Assembly (NCBI RefSeq): GCF_003259435.1
Contig: NZ_QLMA01000003.1
Span: 124,001-188,000, forward strand
Source: Chitinophaga dinghuensis
Lineage (GTDB): Bacteria; Bacteroidota; Bacteroidia; Chitinophagales; Chitinophagaceae
Length of the DNA: 64,000 bases
Direction of reading: 5' to 3'
Part shown: in pieces, positions 53,718 through 63,485 of the stretch
How positions within the stretch are numbered: position 1 is the stretch's first letter
Layout of the letters: each line of letters begins with the position of its first letter
The notes under the pieces: generated by a model
Told to the model about the DNA's origin: nothing
Databases searched by the model: none
The model's input: the letters and a program-made list of their open reading frames with translations, nothing else
Program-made: the position numbers and the translations under genes

Positions 53718-54866
53718 ATGGATACACCAGGAAACGACATTGATTGGGATAAACTACTGGATGCATTGGAAAATGCAGATACTTCAGCGCTGAATGAAGA
53801 CGAGCTGGCTATGTTAGATGCCGCGAGAGAAATGAAGCGCAGGGTAAAGGTGGCAGACAAGTTCCCTACAGAAGAAGGATGGCAGCGGTTTGTAGCAGCA
53901 CGCGACAAACGGCGGCTAAAGGTGAGCTGGCGCAGACGACTGACAGTAGCGGCGGCAGTGTCCCTGCTGGCGATAGGCACTGGTACATGGTGGTTCCAAC
54001 ATAAACAAACGAAACAGCAACAGCTGCCTGTTATTGCGCAAGCAGATCTGAAACCACAAAATGGCATTCAAATAAAACTGTCCGATGGCAAAGTGCTGAC
54101 ATTGGATAGCACTGGTACCATCGTTCAAGGTATCAATGGGACTACGATTAAAGCCGGCAGTACAGGAATTGTCTACGATGCTGGTACTCGACCGGAACCA
54201 GGAATAGTACAATACGATACCCTGGTTGTGCCTAGAGGTAATAAAACGCGTATAGCCCTTGCCGATGGTACGCAGGTATGGGTAAACGCGGGATCTGTGC
54301 TGATTTATCCCGCGGCCTTTAATGGCCAGTCCAGAGAAGTAACCGTGCAAGGGGAAGCCTATTTTGACGTGGCTGCCAGTGCGCAACGCCCGTTCAGGGT
54401 ACATGCTGAAAATGTAACAGTGAATGTCTTAGGTACTTCTTTTAATGTAAATACATACAATTCTAAAACCATACAAACTACACTGACCAGTGGTAAAGTA
54501 AGTGCAACCGCCAATGGAAAAAATGTGATACTGTTGCCCGGACAACAGGCCGTGTATCACGCACAGACGGCCGATTTGCAGCAACTGACAGTAGATGTCA
54601 GACGCTTTACCGCCTGGAAAGATGGAGATATCTATTTTGAAGAATCTAATTTATCAACCATAGTAAATAGTCTGGGCCGCAGCTTTGATTATGAATTTAA
54701 GTTTGAGGATGCATCATTAGAGAAATTGAATTTTACACTGGATATGAACAGACCTGCTAATTTACAACAGGTGCTGGATCAGATCAGGATTACCAACGGC
54801 GAAATTTCATTCCGGGTACAAGGCAGAACAATCTATGTAACGCATACTGCACCGGCAGGACAATGA
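53718..54866 (+). CDS. FecR-family anti-sigma factor
   Basis: Read from the ATG at 53718, giving 382 residues; a TTG upstream at 53697 lies inside the promoter element. It has a cytosolic N-terminal part, one membrane span (LTVAAAVSLLAIGTGTWWF, about 75-93), a FecR domain (TLVVPRGNKTRIALADGTQVWVNAGSVLIYPAAF...REVTVQGEAYFDVA) and a C-terminal DUF4974 domain. It should hold the sigma factor at the membrane and respond to the SusC transporter next door. Its own promoter carries the shared bipartite element. Confidence 0.93.
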   Translation: MDTPGNDIDWDKLLDALENADTSALNEDELAMLDAAREMKRRVKVADKFPTEEGWQRFVAARDKRRLKVSWRRRLTVAAAVSLLAIGTGTWWFQHKQTKQQQLPVIAQADLKPQNGIQIKLSDGKVLTLDSTGTIVQGINGTTIKAGSTGIVYDAGTRPEPGIVQYDTLVVPRGNKTRIALADGTQVWVNAGSVLIYPAAFNGQSREVTVQGEAYFDVAASAQRPFRVHAENVTVNVLGTSFNVNTYNSKTIQTTLTSGKVSATANGKNVILLPGQQAVYHAQTADLQQLTVDVRRFTAWKDGDIYFEESNLSTIVNSLGRSFDYEFKFEDASLEKLNFTLDMNRPANLQQVLDQIRITNGEISFRVQGRTIYVTHTAPAGQ

Positions 54867-54941
54867 ACAAACAGGTAGAAACAAAGCTGGCTATTCTTAT
54901 GTGAGGCCAGACAGGGAGTTTAATCTTTATATCAAACCAAA

Positions 54942-57900
54942 ATGAAAAAAATGATGGGCTTACCTTCATGCAGGAGGGTTATGCAAGGCTGTGCCATGCC
55001 GCTACTGCTGCTATCCCTATTTTTCCTGCTAACAGGCAGATTGCTTGCGCAGGACAACCCGGCACTGAATACTAAGATCAAGTACAAGGCAGTAAATCAG
55101 CCTTTAGCCACTGTTTTAAAAGAAATCCGTACTATTAGCGGCGTGCGCTTCACTTATAATACAGATCAGGTCAAGAAAGCGCCAGCTGTTACGGTGGATC
55201 AGCAAAGTGGCACATTAAAACAACTGCTGGAACGCGTACTTAGCAATTCTGGTCTTGATTTCGCCGAGTACTTTGGTGGCATCCTTATCTATCCGGATAA
55301 GCCCAAAGCCAACCCTGATAAAAGGTTAAGTTTTCCAGTCAGAGGCCGTGTGGTGGATGCCGCTAATAATCCGCTGGGAGGGGCTACTATACAGGTAGTA
55401 GGAACACAGGATGGTTCCGTTACATTGCCCGATGGTTTGTTCTCGCTGTTAATGCAAGAGCACCAGCAACTGAGAGTATCCATGCTGGGTATGAAAACAA
55501 CCATACGTACGGTTACTATGAACGAAGCAAGTGATAATCTGGTGGTCATCAGACTGGATACCGCTGCACAGGCTATTCAGGAAGTAGTGGTAAACGGTTA
55601 TCAGAAAATCGATGCCCGTATGTCTACCGCCTCAGTTTTTAAACTGAATGCGGCCGATATCATCCAGCCTGGCGTTTCTTCGCTGGACAAAATGTTACAG
55701 GGTAAAGTTCCGGGCCTCATGATAATAAATACTACGGGCAGTGTAAACGGAAGACCAACCATTCGCATGAGAGGAACCTCTACTTTCGTTGGAAATCCAA
55801 GCCCGTTATGGGTGATAGATAATGTGGTAAGACCTGACCCGGTGGATATCTCTACTACCCAATTGAATAACGTATTATCTGATGCGCAGACAGGTAACTT
55901 CTCTCTGGTTGGAAATGCGATCAGTGGTATAAATCCATATGATATTGAAAGCATCACTTTTCTGAGAGATGCTGCCGCTACTGCAATATATGGTGTACGC
56001 GCTGCCAACGGGGTAATTGTAGTAACCACCAAAAGAGGGAAGGCCGGACCTATGCAGATTTCGTATAACACCAGTTATTCCTTTCAGCAACGTCCATCCT
56101 ATCGCAATTTAAACCTCATGAACTCCCAGCAAAGAGTACAGCTATCCCAGGAAATGCATGAAGATGGCCTGGCGCTGAACTCTTATGACGGCCTTAAAGA
56201 AAGCATTTCATATGAAGGACTGCTTCAGGCGCTCTATGCCAGAGAGATTACAGAAACGCAGTTCAAAGTGGCCGTTACTAAATTGGGAGCACAAAATACA
56301 GATTGGTTTAAGGTATTATTCAGAAATGCCTTTAGTATGAACCATTCGTTACAGATAGATGGAGGCGCTGGCAAAACTACCTACCATGGCTCCATCAGCT
56401 ACAATGATAATAGAGGAGCCGCCCAGTTGGATGGTAATAAAAATTATACTGCCAATTTATCCCTACATACAGAAGCAGGAAAAAGATTGTCTTTTGATTT
56501 TAATCTCATGGCTAATTATTCACAAATGCGTGGATATTTTTCAGGTGTAAGCGTATTGAGTTATGCCCTGCAAACTTCCAGGATTCTGGATCCTAATATT
56601 GTTTATCCGGTAAGGCCAGCTGATATTGGTTTTTCTGCGCTGCCATTTCCGCCCCCTATCACCTTCAATATGGTGAATGATTTGACCCAGTCCGAGAATA
56701 CCAACAGTAAAGGATCTCTCCTGACAAGTTTAACGCTGAATTATAAAATCATGAGTGGCCTGTACTTCCAGAATGTATCCAGCGTAATCACAGATGCAGT
56801 TGAATCTATGTCGGCAGCTTATGAGGGCAGCCGATATATCTCTCAAATACGTGGCTGGCCCTTAGACTATGTTCCTACTGATAAACAAATTGCAATATCA
56901 AACCTGCCCTATGGTGGTATCGCTAATCTGGCCAATCAAAATGTACTGACATATAGTACCCGTAATATGCTGACCTATAATGCCAGTTTTTTTAACAACA
57001 GAGATCAGTTTATCGTCTCTGGTGGTACTGAGATCAGCTCCAGCCAAATAAAAGGGCAATCTTCTGTTGAACCGGGCTATTATCCTGACAGAGGAATGAG
57101 CTTCTATCCAGACTCCAAAAGCTTGTTTCTACAAAGTAAACATAGTCTTACCAGAACTACCAACAATACGCTTGGAATGTTTGGGACGGCTACCTACAGC
57201 ATGAATAATAAATATGTACTGGGTGGAACCATACGTACAGATGGGTCCAACAGATTTGGACAATATTCTAATGCTAAATTCCTGCCCAACTATGGATTAT
57301 CGGCCAGATGGAGTGTAGGGAATGAATCATGGTTACAAACCAGTCGTCTAATCAGTGGACTGGATCTAAGAGCAACATTTGGCACACAAGGAAATGTGGT
57401 AACAGCGGTAGGGCCTGAGCTGATCGCGACCTATTCGCCCGTAGGAACAGATATTAATCCTGCAACAGGTATACCGTTGCTGGGAATTAAAAGCCTGCCA
57501 TATCCCTATCTGCGCTGGGAAAAAACTGCTCAGTGGAACTTTGGAATTGATCTTTCCTTGTTCGATCGCAGAGTGAATGTAAGTGGTGATTACTATCTGA
57601 AACGTAGTAAAGACCTGATAGCGACCAAAGTGCTTCCATATGAGTATGGAGTGGATGTGATGTACAAAAATGCGGGAAGACTCCTCAACAGGGGAGTGGA
57701 TTTCCACCTCAGCGTGGAAGTAATCCGACGTAAAAATACTAATCTGATAATCGCCTTTAATAATAGCAAAAATTTCAATGAAGTAGGGCCAAATGATTTC
57801 CAAAATGATTTCAGCGCTTACCTGAATGGGCAGGCATTTATTCCAGGCAAACCTATTAGTGGTTTTTATTCATACAAGTATACAGGATTGAGCCCTGTCA

Positions 57901-58523
57901 ATGGGACGCCTACTTTCAGTAACCTGAATGGTAAAACTTATATGGAAGGCGATCCATCAACTTACCTGGTGTATTCCGGCCAAATGCAACCTGTCATCAC
58001 AGGAGGGGTTTCACCTACTTTCAGGTATAAGAACTTTTCTGCCAGTATGTTGCTTTTCTATTCGCTGGGAGGGCATAAACGTTTGAATACACTGAATCCA
58101 CAGGTGGCTGGTACTGCGAGTGTGCCTAATCCTTTTGTCAATGTGAACAAAGCATTATTGGACCGCTGGCGTAAACCTGGCGATGAGAACAGAACGAATA
58201 TTCCTGCCATTGTTGACCAGACAACCAACACTGCGATTCCTGATTTCCCGGATAACCTATACTCAGCTTACGATAAATCCGACTATAGGGTGGTAAGCAA
58301 CAACTTTATTCGTTGTAAGCAACTGAGTTTCAGTTACCTGCTTCCAAAACCGCTGGTGACTAAAATCGGAGTGAAAAATATCTCTGCCGGATTATTTGTT
58401 TATAACCTGTTTACCATCGCTAATAAAGCGTTACAGGGGCAGGATCCTGAAATAGACGGAGTGGGTACCTCTGCTTTGCCTCTAACAAGGCAATATGGAT
58501 TCAATATGAATGTGATTTTTTAA
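54942..58523 (+). CDS. SusC/RagA-family TonB-dependent outer membrane transporter with STN domain
   Basis: A 1193-residue protein with a signal peptide (ending near LLAQ). An N-terminal STN signalling domain (about 45-105; LNTKIKYKAVNQPLATVLKEI) precedes a carboxypeptidase-D-like beta-sandwich (130-205), a plug domain (ATAIYGVRAANGVIVVTTKRGK) and a 22-strand barrel ending in a C-terminal aromatic (MNVIF). The STN domain contacts FecR and explains the coupling with the sigma gene. It imports a large ligand with the SusD partner; the substrate cannot be told from the sequence, and no glycoside hydrolase is nearby. Confidence 0.95.
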   Translation: MKKMMGLPSCRRVMQGCAMPLLLLSLFFLLTGRLLAQDNPALNTKIKYKAVNQPLATVLKEIRTISGVRFTYNTDQVKKAPAVTVDQQSGTLKQLLERVLSNSGLDFAEYFGGILIYPDKPKANPDKRLSFPVRGRVVDAANNPLGGATIQVVGTQDGSVTLPDGLFSLLMQEHQQLRVSMLGMKTTIRTVTMNEASDNLVVIRLDTAAQAIQEVVVNGYQKIDARMSTASVFKLNAADIIQPGVSSLDKMLQGKVPGLMIINTTGSVNGRPTIRMRGTSTFVGNPSPLWVIDNVVRPDPVDISTTQLNNVLSDAQTGNFSLVGNAISGINPYDIESITFLRDAAATAIYGVRAANGVIVVTTKRGKAGPMQISYNTSYSFQQRPSYRNLNLMNSQQRVQLSQEMHEDGLALNSYDGLKESISYEGLLQALYAREITETQFKVAVTKLGAQNTDWFKVLFRNAFSMNHSLQIDGGAGKTTYHGSISYNDNRGAAQLDGNKNYTANLSLHTEAGKRLSFDFNLMANYSQMRGYFSGVSVLSYALQTSRILDPNIVYPVRPADIGFSALPFPPPITFNMVNDLTQSENTNSKGSLLTSLTLNYKIMSGLYFQNVSSVITDAVESMSAAYEGSRYISQIRGWPLDYVPTDKQIAISNLPYGGIANLANQNVLTYSTRNMLTYNASFFNNRDQFIVSGGTEISSSQIKGQSSVEPGYYPDRGMSFYPDSKSLFLQSKHSLTRTTNNTLGMFGTATYSMNNKYVLGGTIRTDGSNRFGQYSNAKFLPNYGLSARWSVGNESWLQTSRLISGLDLRATFGTQGNVVTAVGPELIATYSPVGTDINPATGIPLLGIKSLPYPYLRWEKTAQWNFGIDLSLFDRRVNVSGDYYLKRSKDLIATKVLPYEYGVDVMYKNAGRLLNRGVDFHLSVEVIRRKNTNLIIAFNNSKNFNEVGPNDFQNDFSAYLNGQAFIPGKPISGFYSYKYTGLSPVNGTPTFSNLNGKTYMEGDPSTYLVYSGQMQPVITGGVSPTFRYKNFSASMLLFYSLGGHKRLNTLNPQVAGTASVPNPFVNVNKALLDRWRKPGDENRTNIPAIVDQTTNTAIPDFPDNLYSAYDKSDYRVVSNNFIRCKQLSFSYLLPKPLVTKIGVKNISAGLFVYNLFTIANKALQGQDPEIDGVGTSALPLTRQYGFNMNVIF

Positions 58524-58535
58524 AAAAATGCGCGT

Positions 58536-60038
58536 ATGAGAAATAGCATAATTATCGCCGTATTAGCATTAGGTTTGGTATCCTGTAAGAAATTTCTGGC
58601 AGAACAGTCCCAAACCGATGTCATTCCTAAAACAGCCAAAGATTTTGGAGAAATCCTGTATACCAATGGATATCCTACCACATTCACTTTCCTGCAGCCA
58701 TATTTAACGCTAATGGATGATGATGTGGAGTGTTATAACGGACCCTCATTGTCTGATCAACTAGCGGTCATTACAACAAATGCGGGCGCATTTCAATGGC
58801 AACCAGATTTTATTGATGTCTGCACACGTGCCGGCAGCGTAGAGAAAATGAATTTTAATTCATGGAGAGCCTATTATCAGTTGATTCTTGGTACCAATGT
58901 GGCACTTCAATACCTGGATAATTCCAATGGTACCGCCGCTGAAAAAGCCATGTATAAGGGAGAAGCTTTTACCTTAAGAGCATTTTATAATTTTATGCTG
59001 GTAAACATCTATGCCAAACCTTATAATGATTCCACAACGACGCCGGATCAAAGTCCTGGTATCCCTTTGAAATTAGATGCCGACCTGACAGATCAATTAC
59101 CAGTTAGGAATACAGTTAAGGAAGTATATGCTCAAATCACTGCTGATCTGGATAGCGCTATTTATTATCTGGGGAAAAATAAAACAGAGCAGAAACTTTT
59201 CCGAATATCCCATGTGGCGGCACATCTGCTGGCAAGCAGGGTATATCTGTATATGGAACAATGGGATAAAGTAATTGAACATGCCGATTACGTACTCGCT
59301 TACCATCCGCAGCTGATGAATCTGCAAAACTGGGGATATCCTGATGTGTCTACAAAACCCATCCTGGGGATTGGCAATGTTGAGTCTATCTGGTATTATG
59401 GCACGGTGGCAGAAAAAACGCCGATGGGAGCAACTGGCGCTTACAGTATTTCACACGATCTGGCAAATACCTATGAATCCAACGATCTCAGAAATGGAAT
59501 TTATTTCCTTAACGTTCCTCCTGAATGGAAACCTTACTTCGCAACAGACTTTATGCTGAGTAAATTTACCCTGGAGGCAATAAATGCTGCAGGGCAGGTA
59601 AATATGGGAAGCAGCTGGCGCAGTTCAGAAGCCTATCTGAACAGAGCAGAAGCTTATATCCAGCTATATAAAACGAAAGGTGATGCCACCGCTGCGCAGC
59701 AAGCGCTGACCAGTCTGAATACGCTCCGTCAATACCGGTTCGATCCTGCCAACTTTGTACCATGGACCATTCGTCCGGCAGCAGAACTGTTGCAAATGTG
59801 CAGAGATGAACGCCGCCGCGAATTATGCTGGGAAGGCGCTCATCGCTGGATGGATTTGAGAAGATATGGTATGCCTGCCATTAAACATTATTATCAGCCA
59901 ATCCAGGGCATGATCCAAACGTTCACACTGCAGAAACATGATCCACAGTATGTAATACCCATACCGAATGAGGTATTATTACGCAATCTCAAACTTTCGC
60001 AGAATCCACAGCTAGGAAGCCTTAGACAACCTGAATAA
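58536..60038 (+). CDS. SusD/RagB-family nutrient-binding lipoprotein
   Basis: A 500-residue lipoprotein (lipobox LGLVSCKKF). SusD features are visible: TPR-like helices in the N-terminal half (GEAFTLRAFYNFMLVNIYAKPYND), the middle region, and the C-terminal RDERRRELCWEGAHRWMDLRRYGM motif common to the family. It forms the lid of the SusC transporter. The gene starts 12 bp after SusC and is followed by a lipoprotein gene 29 bp on. Confidence 0.95.
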   Translation: MRNSIIIAVLALGLVSCKKFLAEQSQTDVIPKTAKDFGEILYTNGYPTTFTFLQPYLTLMDDDVECYNGPSLSDQLAVITTNAGAFQWQPDFIDVCTRAGSVEKMNFNSWRAYYQLILGTNVALQYLDNSNGTAAEKAMYKGEAFTLRAFYNFMLVNIYAKPYNDSTTTPDQSPGIPLKLDADLTDQLPVRNTVKEVYAQITADLDSAIYYLGKNKTEQKLFRISHVAAHLLASRVYLYMEQWDKVIEHADYVLAYHPQLMNLQNWGYPDVSTKPILGIGNVESIWYYGTVAEKTPMGATGAYSISHDLANTYESNDLRNGIYFLNVPPEWKPYFATDFMLSKFTLEAINAAGQVNMGSSWRSSEAYLNRAEAYIQLYKTKGDATAAQQALTSLNTLRQYRFDPANFVPWTIRPAAELLQMCRDERRRELCWEGAHRWMDLRRYGMPAIKHYYQPIQGMIQTFTLQKHDPQYVIPIPNEVLLRNLKLSQNPQLGSLRQPE

Positions 60039-60067
60039 CACTATACGATCTTTAAAAAAACGATTTT

Positions 60068-60937
60068 ATGCGTACGATCATTCAACGTATAATCATAATA
60101 GGATTATTGCCGCTATTCCTGCTGTCAATGTCCGCCTGCCATAAAGAAAAACTGGGAAAGACAGAAGTACCAGACTTTTATGTACTCCCGCAAGGCAATC
60201 AACCCTATGATGATTCCATTGTGGCATTTCATAAAAAGTATGGTTCTTATATCCTGTATAACTTTAATGAAAAAGACTTCAGATTTGATTTCATAAGATA
60301 TCTGGATGCTAGCGCTAAAGTGGGCAATCCTGCTTATGTTGCCAATACCTTGCAGTTTTTTAAATCGCAATGCCTGAATTATTATCCGGAAACCTATCTC
60401 CAGAAAACCATGCCATTCAGGATATTGCTCTCTGCCGCCATCGATACTATGTTTTATCAGTCTGTCACTAGAGAACTGCACCGATCTTACTCCGGATTTT
60501 ATGCCACCAGAACCATGATGGCAATCGGATGGACAGATAGCACATTGCTACAACAAACGCCTGAAAGATTAAAAGAATTGCGTGGTTTCATGCATATGGC
60601 ATATACGCAACAGGCGTTGTTATCAGGAGCACTGAAATTGCCGGATGATTACCTGAAGTATACACTTCCTTCTTATACCAGCATTGCTGGCTGGAACTTA
60701 GGCGAAATAGGACAGGTCGCAGATGTGAATTTTTTAATTCCTATTGAACGTAATGAGGCATGGGACTTCGCCACTTTTGTAGGGATGATCACATCTCATA
60801 CAAAGGCTGATCTGGATACAACCTTTTTAAGTGCTAGTTATGATACTAAAGGCCTGGTGAATCTTAAGTATAATGTTGTCATCCGGTTTTATAAAGAGCT
60901 GGGAATTGACCTCCAGGCAATAGGCGAACTCCCTTAA
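60068..60937 (+). CDS. Mx1-type metallopeptidase-like lipoprotein with lost zinc motif
   Basis: A 289-residue lipoprotein (lipobox MSACHK). Its start (DSIVAFHKKYGSYILYNFNEKDFRFD) and end (VVIRFYKELGIDLQAIGEL) resemble the Mx1 family (PF15890-like) of SusCD-associated putative zinc metallopeptidases. The expected HExxH motif is absent: the corresponding helix reads FMHMAYTQQAL, with only the first histidine kept. It is therefore probably not an active peptidase and may bind a substrate peptide or glycan for SusC/D. It lies between SusD and a thioredoxin-like gene in the same operon. Confidence 0.6.
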   Translation: MRTIIQRIIIIGLLPLFLLSMSACHKEKLGKTEVPDFYVLPQGNQPYDDSIVAFHKKYGSYILYNFNEKDFRFDFIRYLDASAKVGNPAYVANTLQFFKSQCLNYYPETYLQKTMPFRILLSAAIDTMFYQSVTRELHRSYSGFYATRTMMAIGWTDSTLLQQTPERLKELRGFMHMAYTQQALLSGALKLPDDYLKYTLPSYTSIAGWNLGEIGQVADVNFLIPIERNEAWDFATFVGMITSHTKADLDTTFLSASYDTKGLVNLKYNVVIRFYKELGIDLQAIGELP

Positions 60938-60954
60938 ACATTAAATCAACAAAC

Positions 60955-61926
60955 ATGCGTTACCTTATTTATACACTGATCGTACTGCTTATGTGCATGG
61001 GCGAAAGTGATGCGCAGGCAGGAAAGGACCTACTTGCTTTTCGCTCCCCGGCTCCTCCGTTTTCCCTCGGCACCACCAGTGGCCGCCAGATAACATTATC
61101 TGACTTCAAAGGGAAAATGGTGGTCATCTATTGCTGGGATAACGAGGATAAAAACAGTCATGTACTGGACACCATGCAGAGGGTAGTAAAGGAATACCAG
61201 GAAGATACATCCATTGTTTTTCTGGCAGTAACCACTCAGCCTATAGCGCCAGGCGTCTTCCCCAATAAATCAAGACTACTCAATGTGAAAATTACAGAGG
61301 CGCTTAAAAATTCCTTTTTTAAAGACTATGGCGTTGCCCAACTGCCAAAGACAATCATGATTGGCAGACATGCAGACATACTCACAACGGGCCTGCCAGA
61401 AGGAATGTTTGCTATTTTTCTCAAACTAATGAGTCAGATAGAAGAAAGTGCCGATGAAGCAAATCATCCTCCTTACTGGGATTATAAAGCAAGAATAGGA
61501 GATCTGGTGCCGGGAGATATTAAACTAAAAGTAGTGGATGGGAAAACTTACACTATGTCGCAGTTACGCGGACAGGTAGTGTTACTGGAGTTCACTGCCA
61601 GCTGGTGCGGCGTATGCCGCGAATTAATGCCCCACCTGGAAAAAGATATCTGGCAGGCATTTAAAAGCAAAGGCCTGAAAGTATTCGGCGTTGACCTGAA
61701 GGAACCGCCGGCGACTATACGAAAATTAGCCAGTGCTACAGGTATAACATACCCGCTGGTACAAGACGAAGACGGCAAAATATTCTATCATTTTGTGAGA
61801 GATATAGGAAGCGTTACCAAAGTAATGCTGATCGACAAATCCGGTCATATTGTATACCTAAGCTCTAATAAAATGGACCAGGCAGAACAAGCCACCCTAC
61901 GGGATAAAATTGCTACTATGCTGTAG
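60955..61926 (+). CDS. Tandem thioredoxin-family protein (TlpA-like)
   Basis: A 323-residue exported protein with a signal peptide (ending near SDAQA). Two thioredoxin-like domains are present. The first (about 30-160) starts APPFSLGTTSGRQITLSDFKGKMVVIYCWDN and lacks a CxxC. The second (about 175-320) has the active site ASWCGVCRE, with Cys218 and Cys221. Such proteins reduce or oxidise periplasmic disulfides. It is cotranscribed with SusCD, 17 bp after the Mx1-like gene. Pairing a dead domain with an active one could serve docking. Confidence 0.82.
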   Translation: MRYLIYTLIVLLMCMGESDAQAGKDLLAFRSPAPPFSLGTTSGRQITLSDFKGKMVVIYCWDNEDKNSHVLDTMQRVVKEYQEDTSIVFLAVTTQPIAPGVFPNKSRLLNVKITEALKNSFFKDYGVAQLPKTIMIGRHADILTTGLPEGMFAIFLKLMSQIEESADEANHPPYWDYKARIGDLVPGDIKLKVVDGKTYTMSQLRGQVVLLEFTASWCGVCRELMPHLEKDIWQAFKSKGLKVFGVDLKEPPATIRKLASATGITYPLVQDEDGKIFYHFVRDIGSVTKVMLIDKSGHIVYLSSNKMDQAEQATLRDKIATML

Positions 61927-61945
61927 AAAAAATTCTCCTTTTCAA

Positions 61946-61976
61946 TTCACCCTTTTTTGTTAACCCCTTGCCTTTA
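61946..61976 (+). promoter_or_regulatory. ECF-type promoter element of the second TlpA gene (motif copy 3)
   Basis: TTCACCC, 15 bp, TTGCCTTTA, 18 bp before the start codon at 61995. It gives this gene its own promoter inside the locus. Confidence 0.65.
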
Positions 61977-61994
61977 TTTAAACCATAATACTGA

Positions 61995-63419
61995 ATGATG
62001 AAGGCTATACGTTTTTTCTTGTTCTTGTTACTATGCCATACGCTAACGTATGCTACCACTCCGCCAGTAACAACACTCCATGTAAAAGTAAATATCTTGC
62101 CAACTTATTCCGGAATGATCAACCTGAATACGCTTGACAGTAAGTCGGACCTGTGTAAAGGAGAAATGTTCTTCCTGGATAAAAGCAAGCCTGTTGCTGT
62201 TTTCTCAAGGCCGTTGGCTGCTGCTACGCAGATTATGTCTCTCAATGGTTGTTCATTACTGACGAATGCAGGCGATCAGGTAAACCTGGAGCTCTTCCCT
62301 TTATACCGCGGAACCGAAGTCATTCAAGGCAGATTCAGACCTGTTTGCAGCGGAAAAGAAGGTGCAAGACAAGTATTACCTTACCAGATCGATAGCCTGT
62401 ATAGCAAAGCAGATTTAACTGCCATTACCACTACGCAGCAAGCTACTGATTTCATCACCGCTACCACTGCCAAAGTAGCTAAACTGATCAGCGCTGCGAA
62501 AGTGATCAATCCTGAGAACTTAGCCGCTTTACAATCTTTTGAACAAAGCAAACAACTACTCTTTAAATTCAATTTCCTGGATGCACACAAAGAACTGGCC
62601 CGCACAAAAGAAATAGGCGACTGGTACTTATCCGGATTCGACATTGCAGCTCCCGGCCTCTCTGCCATTGGAGATGATGAATTAAGTCGCCAAACCACTC
62701 ATCTGTGGTGTACTGGCAGAAAGATGCAGGACAGCATTATGACAGAGGCCACTCAGACACAGGAAATTTTATTGCTGTGCAAAGCGAACAGGATAAAAAC
62801 GCGAGTAGGTATCGACTGGCTGGCCCTGGAAGGACGGACGAATGCCTTTACGCCTGATATGAAACAAATATATCCGCTTATCAAGGAAGCGGTGAAATAC
62901 AACCCTCAGGCAACTCGTACGCTGGATTCCCTCTATCAATCCTATCAACAAATGACACCTGGCACGCCAGCTTATAATTTCGCGCTGGAAAATGATAAAG
63001 GAGAAGTGGTTCGCTTGTCTGATCTGAAAGGGAAAATCGTTATCCTGGACATCTGGGCAATGTGGTGCACCAGCTGCGTAGCTTCCCTGCCACATTTCAG
63101 AGAACTGGCCGACTCATATAAAGACAAAAAAGATATCATCTTCCTGACGATCGCCTGGGAAGATCCTTCCTCAGCCAATCGTGCGAAGTTGAAACAATTT
63201 TCTGTGGAGCATAAAATAGATGGCGCAAATAATTTATTTCTTACAGCCGATAGAACAGATCCGCAAGGCAAAGCTTTCGTTGAACGCTACTGCATGACAG
63301 GTATCACCCGTTGGGTAGCCATTGATCAGGATGGCAACATCATGAACGGTAACCTGGGACACCCACTGGTAGAAGGCTTTGATCAAAAGATCGCGAACTG
63401 TTACCAGAAAAGAAAATAA
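61995..63419 (+). CDS. TlpA-like thioredoxin-fold protein with large N-terminal domain
   Basis: A 474-residue secreted protein (signal peptide ending near TYA). Residues 25-320 are a helical/beta N-terminal region typical of Bacteroidota TlpA disulfide reductases. Residues 330-474 form the thioredoxin domain: PAYNFALENDKGEVVRLSDLKGKIVILDIWAMWCTSCVAS with Cys358 and Cys361. It probably keeps periplasmic thiols reduced. It has its own copy of the shared promoter element and is followed by a third related gene. Confidence 0.85.
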   Translation: MMKAIRFFLFLLLCHTLTYATTPPVTTLHVKVNILPTYSGMINLNTLDSKSDLCKGEMFFLDKSKPVAVFSRPLAAATQIMSLNGCSLLTNAGDQVNLELFPLYRGTEVIQGRFRPVCSGKEGARQVLPYQIDSLYSKADLTAITTTQQATDFITATTAKVAKLISAAKVINPENLAALQSFEQSKQLLFKFNFLDAHKELARTKEIGDWYLSGFDIAAPGLSAIGDDELSRQTTHLWCTGRKMQDSIMTEATQTQEILLLCKANRIKTRVGIDWLALEGRTNAFTPDMKQIYPLIKEAVKYNPQATRTLDSLYQSYQQMTPGTPAYNFALENDKGEVVRLSDLKGKIVILDIWAMWCTSCVASLPHFRELADSYKDKKDIIFLTIAWEDPSSANRAKLKQFSVEHKIDGANNLFLTADRTDPQGKAFVERYCMTGITRWVAIDQDGNIMNGNLGHPLVEGFDQKIANCYQKRK

Positions 63420-63485
63420 ACGACTGTCACTTACCACTGCATAAGATTCAAAAACATTTTTTATCCATTTTTAAATATAAATACC

